Assembly (NCBI RefSeq): GCF_040096615.1
Contig: NZ_JBBMEJ010000009.1
Span: forward strand, 1 to 64,000
Origin: Blautia_A aquisgranensis
GTDB taxonomy: Bacteria > Bacillota > Clostridia > Lachnospirales > Lachnospiraceae
Length of the DNA: 64,000 nucleotides
Direction of reading: 5' to 3'
Below are positions 60,511 to 64,000 of this stretch, piece after piece. A program made the translations under genes and the position numbers. The notes under the pieces are model-generated. The model worked only from the letters and a program-made list of their open reading frames with translations. It made no database searches and had not been told where the DNA came from. Numbering within the stretch: the first letter of the stretch is position 1; each line of letters starts with the position of its first letter.

Positions 60511-60923
60511 AAAAATATCCCTCCCATATATCCAGCTAGAAGAAAAGGCGCAAAAGGTATTTCTTCATTTCGTGCCTTTTTGAATACGCAAAGCTGGAGT
60601 CCCGCATAGATTCCGCAGAGAAGCATTGCCATGCAAAGAATTCCCATAAGTGTTCTTGCATTCAATACCGTTCCCATAGCCAGGATCAGAAGGCTGTCCC
60701 CTGCTCCGACGCCCCCTCGACTCATTACAGATATTATTGTTGCAGCACCCCCAATGCCCATTGCAATAAGCCCTTGTGGATACAAGGTTCCCTCTATTAT
60801 TCTCCATAAGATTCCACCTGCAAGAAACAAACCAAGCACAGGAAGACAGATTTCCCTTTTCCTGATATCCGTCCATGTATTAATCACCAGAAATATTGTT
60901 ACGCAGATTTCACCTCTGCTCAT
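60507..60923 (-). CDS. Type IV prepilin peptidase (TadV/CpaA type, A24)
   Basis: A 138-residue membrane aspartyl peptidase. First catalytic Asp is in INTWTDIRKREI (about residue 20) and the second in RGGVGAGDSLLILAMG (the GxGD motif). Five or six hydrophobic helices fill the rest. It lacks the N-methylation domain of full-length PilD, as is normal in Tad systems. The start was put at ATG 60,923, downstream of an AGGAG and after the stop of the preceding gene; the ATG frame is open further upstream. It processes Flp and TadE-like prepilins. Confidence 0.85.
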   Translation of the reverse strand: MSRGEICVTIFLVINTWTDIRKREICLPVLGLFLAGGILWRIIEGTLYPQGLIAMGIGGAATIISVMSRGGVGAGDSLLILAMGTVLNARTLMGILCMAMLLCGIYAGLQLCVFKKARNEEIPFAPFLLAGYMGGIFL

Positions 60924-60940
60924 ACATTCCACATCTCCTC

Positions 60941-61729
60941 TCATCCACAGCGTCCACATGCGCCCATTTTGCCGGAAACCTCTGACTCTTTTACCATACG
61001 TATGGAACGCTTCAGACCACTGCAACTCTCTTGGTTATGAAAGCGATTACTTTTTTTCGTGATATACACTACTCCTGCCGGTTCCTGTCCACGGCTGCAT
61101 AACTCACAGGCCTGATATTTTTCTCCATAAGCATTTTTCATACTTTTTACAGCTGATCCTGATATCTGCTGCATAGAAACATTCAGATAACTGCAGCTTA
61201 AGTTTCTGTGATAAACAGTTCCTGATTCCGTCACATAAACCATTGGCTGACTCTCCACCAGATTTTTACCATCTTCATACAAAATCCCTGTCCAGGCATG
61301 GACTTTTACCGTGTTGTGAAACCAGATCTTTGGCAGCGGAACCAGACCACCAACAGGCTGATAACCATATACATCCGGTAATACAATATTGGCTCTTTGT
61401 GAGCCACCGGCTCCATAAGCATACATGCCTGCCTCTTTTGCATTCTGACACAATTTGGTCAGATGCTCTGTCTGTATCCGGTAAATATCCATAAAAGAAA
61501 GCATGGTTATCACGCCAAAGAAAAACATCGGCAGCACCAGTGCCGTTTCAACTGTAAGACTTGCTTTTTTGAGTTTTTTTCTGAAGGCACACAGGGATAC
61601 TTTTCCAGAAAGTAAATTCCTGAGTATCGGGGGAAACAGGAAAAATCTTCTTCTCGGAGAGCGCCTTTCTCTTTTTTGGTCCAGTCTGTCTATCTGATCG
61701 TTATTGTTTTTTTCTTTCTGAAAAAGCAT
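60941..61729 (-). CDS. TadE-like pseudopilin with two Cys/His metal-site repeats
   Basis: A 262-residue protein. A basic cytoplasmic head of about 50 residues precedes the pilin helix KKASLTVETALVLPMFFFGV (about 55-75). The outer part ends in two similar modules: VYVTESGTVYHRNLSCSYL followed by YQACELC (about 165-215), and VYITKKSNRFHNQESCSGL followed by GACGRCG (about 220-262). Each has one His and three Cys arranged like zinc-binding modules near the ends of secreted nucleases and Ada-like proteins. Metal binding is inferred. It lies between the DUF5702 gene and the prepilin peptidase gene. Confidence 0.75.
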   Translation of the reverse strand: MLFQKEKNNNDQIDRLDQKRERRSPRRRFFLFPPILRNLLSGKVSLCAFRKKLKKASLTVETALVLPMFFFGVITMLSFMDIYRIQTEHLTKLCQNAKEAGMYAYGAGGSQRANIVLPDVYGYQPVGGLVPLPKIWFHNTVKVHAWTGILYEDGKNLVESQPMVYVTESGTVYHRNLSCSYLNVSMQQISGSAVKSMKNAYGEKYQACELCSRGQEPAGVVYITKKSNRFHNQESCSGLKRSIRMVKESEVSGKMGACGRCG

Positions 61730-61747
61730 CCCTGTGCACCTCTCTTT

Positions 61748-63232
61748 CTACTCATATGCGTATAATCTTGTAACTGTAAATGTTTTCTTTTTATTTGCCA
61801 GCACGTCTGCCGAAGCTTCCAGCGCAACGATACAGTGATCCAGACGAAAATGTGGTCTATTTCCTTTATCCCGGATTGTACATTCGATCATATCCATCCC
61901 CCGCAGAACTTTCTGCTGTCTGTTTTTTGTCATAAGCATCACCTGAAGATAATCCTCATAGGACATTCCTCCGGCTGAATTTCTTCTTGATGAATCCAAT
62001 TTTTTCAAAAGCTCACCTAAATTTTCCAGAGACAATTGCCAGTCTGCTGCTGTTTTGACAAGTGGTACTCTCCCTCCTGCAAAAAGCTCTCTCACATCCA
62101 GAATACTCTCTGCAAATGCCCAGCAGAACATCAGCGCTGCTTCGATCACAACTGCTGCCGGTGGAATCAGAAAACTGGAAGCAATTGCCAGTGAAAGAGC
62201 TTCGATCTGAATACGTTTTCCTCCATCAGCGATCAGGTATGCCATATTTACGCCCTGCCTTATAAGGAGAAGTTTTTTTGCCACCGAATTCAGATTTTCT
62301 CTGTCACTATTTTTTCCTCCAAGAATATATTCCACCTGATATTTAAGTCCTGCTGATGCCGGATATGTATAATTTCCAAGTTTATTCAGGAGGTACTGTC
62401 CGAAAAGGATTCCTGATGTGTACGAATTATTGGACTGTATATTATTTTCCATTCCTTCCTGCAGCTTTCTTTCAGATGCCATCATTTTTCTGTTTATCGA
62501 TGCATCAGAAATTCCTTTTTCAGCCGGAACAACAAGGTCTAACAGTCCCATTTTTCGGACCTTGCGAATAATGGGAATCGGATTTTTCACTTCCGTATTT
62601 ACTCCACCGGTAAGATCATCCACATCTCCGCCATTTCCTAAGTCATTTACTGAACCCTGTTCCTGCCGTTTTTCTTCTTCCTCACTCTTTTTTGCCGCAT
62701 CCGAGATCGCAGAATCATAAGATTTCAAAGTTCCTCCATTCTCTGCCTGCTGCCCCTGCTGCTCTGCCTGATCCGTTTTTTTCTGTCGCTCCCTCATCCT
62801 GTTCAAAAGGTTCTGTACCCCCTGGCTTCCCAGTGTCTCCCGCATGTACTTCACTGCCTGCTGATAAAAAACTTCTCCGTTTCCGTCTGTCAGCAGCTGG
62901 TATCCATTAAATCCTCCCTGGACAAGCTTCAGTTTCTGACTGTTCTGCTTCAGTACAGGCTTCATATAAGATTCAAAATTATCATATACAGAAGCCATAT
63001 CCAGCTCTTCCATTCCGCCTGCATACAGCGCAAACAGATCATAATCTTCCAGAAGTGTCCTGTCATACTGCCCGAACAGAGAATAGAGCCCTATATCCAT
63101 ACTGTTCAGTATCTGCGTTCTGGCAGCAGCCATCCGTACCGATTCGATACTTGCACTTACAAGCGACAGAATAACGCTTAAGACTAATGCCAGAAAAATG
63201 GTAATGCTGCCTTTTTTCACTGTTTTTGCCAA
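61748..63232 (-). CDS. DUF5702-type Tad pilus-associated protein
   Basis: A protein of about 494 residues with a prepilin-like N-terminus (KKGSITIFLALVLSVILSLVSASIES) and a large mostly helical outer part. Glu/Gln/Lys-rich stretch at about 155-190 (MRERQKKTDQAEQQGQQ) and a hydrophobic segment near 355-375 (SLAIASSFLIPPAAVVIEAALMF). I recognise it as DUF5702 of Clostridial Tad loci. The start could be ATG 63,241, which abuts the AAAGGAG site, or TTG 63,232, 9 bases from it; I chose the latter. Between the Flp gene and the TadE-like gene. Confidence 0.7.
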   Translation of the reverse strand: MAKTVKKGSITIFLALVLSVILSLVSASIESVRMAAARTQILNSMDIGLYSLFGQYDRTLLEDYDLFALYAGGMEELDMASVYDNFESYMKPVLKQNSQKLKLVQGGFNGYQLLTDGNGEVFYQQAVKYMRETLGSQGVQNLLNRMRERQKKTDQAEQQGQQAENGGTLKSYDSAISDAAKKSEEEEKRQEQGSVNDLGNGGDVDDLTGGVNTEVKNPIPIIRKVRKMGLLDLVVPAEKGISDASINRKMMASERKLQEGMENNIQSNNSYTSGILFGQYLLNKLGNYTYPASAGLKYQVEYILGGKNSDRENLNSVAKKLLLIRQGVNMAYLIADGGKRIQIEALSLAIASSFLIPPAAVVIEAALMFCWAFAESILDVRELFAGGRVPLVKTAADWQLSLENLGELLKKLDSSRRNSAGGMSYEDYLQVMLMTKNRQQKVLRGMDMIECTIRDKGNRPHFRLDHCIVALEASADVLANKKKTFTVTRLYAYE

Positions 63233-63287
63233 GAGGTACATCTCCTTTCCAAAACATCAGATCAATGCCCGTTGTTTTTTATTTTTC

Positions 63288-63467
63288 TCAAATTGCATTG
63301 CTTTGTTTTGTGATTTTTGCAAGGATTTTCTTTACAAGAGCTGTGAGCTGTTCCTTAAAGATGACGACCAGACTGATCAGAACCACCAGAATCAGGATAA
63401 TCTCCACAACTCCTACTGCATCCTCCTCCACTGCAAATTCTTTTACATATCTCCACAGATTTTTCAT
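63288..63467 (-). CDS. Flp1-type pilin
   Basis: A 59-residue pilin precursor. It begins MKNLWRYVKEF, continues AVEEDAVGVVEIILILVVL (the Gly/Glu-containing cleavage and assembly region followed by a hydrophobic helix) and ends IFKEQLTALVKKILAKI. The size and pattern match the Flp1 family major pilin of Clostridial Tad systems. ATG 63,467 follows GAGAGGTGA. It would be processed by the peptidase encoded at 60,507-60,923. Confidence 0.85.
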   Translation of the reverse strand: MKNLWRYVKEFAVEEDAVGVVEIILILVVLISLVVIFKEQLTALVKKILAKITKQSNAI

Positions 63468-63511
63468 TTGTCACCTCTCATTTCTCTTGTTTTCAGGTTT
63501 TTTCATTGTAT

Positions 63512-64000
63512 TTACCCACTGTAAAAGGAAAGACAGGCCGGCAGCATGATCACTGCCATTATAACCAGCAACATGAGGATCATCGGCAAAAGCAGCTTGG
63601 TGGCTGCCGCCTCTCCCAGTACTCTTGCCTTTCTTTTTCTTTCCTCCCACGCCTCCACAGCCTCTTTTTCCAGCAGGTCTGATAAATACCGGCTTCCTTT
63701 CTGAAGATTCTGTATCAAAAGTGTGGAAAGGGTCTTATATTTTACCTGCCCGCACCGCTCTCCGAATCTCCGGTAAGCCTCAGACTCAGAAATTCCACTG
63801 TCCATCTCAAAGCATGTCATCCGGATTTCCTCGTAAGCTGCCCGTTTCTGTCCTTCTTCTCTCTTTCCATAATCAAAGGCGATTTTCTGAAATGCCTTTC
63901 TGGCAGTTAAGCCTGCCTGTACCAGAAGCGTAAATTTCATGATCAGCCCCGGATAATCCATCAGCATCTGTTCCCTTCTTCTGATCTGAACAGTCTCTTC
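63512..64000 (-). CDS. TadC-like type II secretion F family protein (partial)
   Basis: The C-terminal 162 codons of a TadC/GspF-type inner-membrane platform protein; the frame is open to the window edge, so the gene starts beyond base 64,000 (the internal ATG at 63,967 is not the start). Seen: MLMDYPGLIMKFTLLVQAGLT, then DSGISESEAYRRFGERCG and QNLQKGSRYLSDLLEKEA, ending with a membrane helix LLLPMILMLLVIMAVIML. It anchors the pilus ATPase and assembles Flp pilins. The rest of the tad operon (tadA, tadB and others) should lie to the right. Confidence 0.88.
   Translation of the reverse strand, partial: EETVQIRRREQMLMDYPGLIMKFTLLVQAGLTARKAFQKIAFDYGKREEGQKRAAYEEIRMTCFEMDSGISESEAYRRFGERCGQVKYKTLSTLLIQNLQKGSRYLSDLLEKEAVEAWEERKRKARVLGEAAATKLLLPMILMLLVIMAVIMLPACLSFYSG

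Overview
The window looks like a chromosomal segment from a gut Lachnospiraceae (Blautia- or Ruminococcus-like Clostridia). The basis is low-to-moderate GC, AGGAGG-type ribosome binding sites, the long Gram-positive form of SRP RNA, spore-lineage genes (yyaC, spoVG), the paired GlgC/GlgD enzymes, and several proteins of families I associate with Lachnospiraceae (DUF5711, DUF6128, DUF6147, DUF6382, DUF5702). No phage, insertion sequence, rRNA or CRISPR array was seen. Nearly all of the window is coding, and most genes lie on the minus strand.

Layout from left to right. 1-3.7 kb: a strong promoter leaving the left edge, then a minus-strand group of membrane proteins (CvpA, DUF5711, and a degenerate MPN-like/LysM protein). 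3.8-4.4 kb: yyaC, a sporulation protein, on the plus strand. 4.4-6.9 kb: a split transketolase with a transaldolase-type aldolase, that is, the non-oxidative pentose phosphate branch. 7.1-10.9 kb: a LacI regulator and the replication/repair set dnaX-ybaB-recR. 11-13.8 kb: phosphofructokinase, SRP RNA, a YqeY-like protein and TadA. 14-20.3 kb: a sugar operon with an AraC regulator, a GPH symporter, a nucleoside-hydrolase-like enzyme, a ROK kinase and a GH1 6-phospho-beta-glucosidase. 20.6-30.2 kb: a mixed region with an NrdG-type activase, tRNA-Pro(CGG), a 1,244-residue secreted repeat protein, an anti-anti-sigma protein, a solitary PduB-like shell protein and a secreted coiled-coil/3D-domain protein. 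30.5-33.3 kb: spoVG with glgC-glgD (glycogen synthesis). 33.6-38.6 kb: murC, a dense DnaA-box cluster, then dnaD-dnaI-prs. 38.7-42.8 kb: an SbcC/SbcD-like pair and asnS. 42.9-53.2 kb: a secreted SGNH hydrolase, galT, a large membrane-anchored protein with a degenerate C39-like end, a methyltransferase, mtnN, a TSCPD protein and a beta-CASP nuclease. 53.4-57.8 kb: a secreted DUF6147 protein, a DUF4367 protein and a sigma factor on either side of murG, a HIT protein and a soluble orphan histidine kinase. 57.8-64 kb: a rhomboid protease, then the 3' part of a Tad-type pilus operon that runs off the right edge.

The carbohydrate genes fit together. Sugars enter through a cation symporter and are probably phosphorylated inside the cell by the ROK kinase rather than by a PTS. 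They are then cleaved to hexose phosphate, which can pass to phosphofructokinase, the pentose phosphate enzymes, or glycogen through GlgC/GlgD. The items I judge most worth a second look are the DnaA-box cluster ahead of dnaD-dnaI, the lone BMC shell protein with an unexplained minus-strand mini-transcript next to it, the non-PTS phosphorylating beta-glucoside operon with its nucleoside-hydrolase-like member, the SbcC-like ATPase with a membrane hairpin between its coiled coils, the degenerate MPN-like/LysM fusion, and the pilus operon with an FHA protein and metal-site-bearing pseudopilin. Names rest on motif recognition by eye; no database search was possible.
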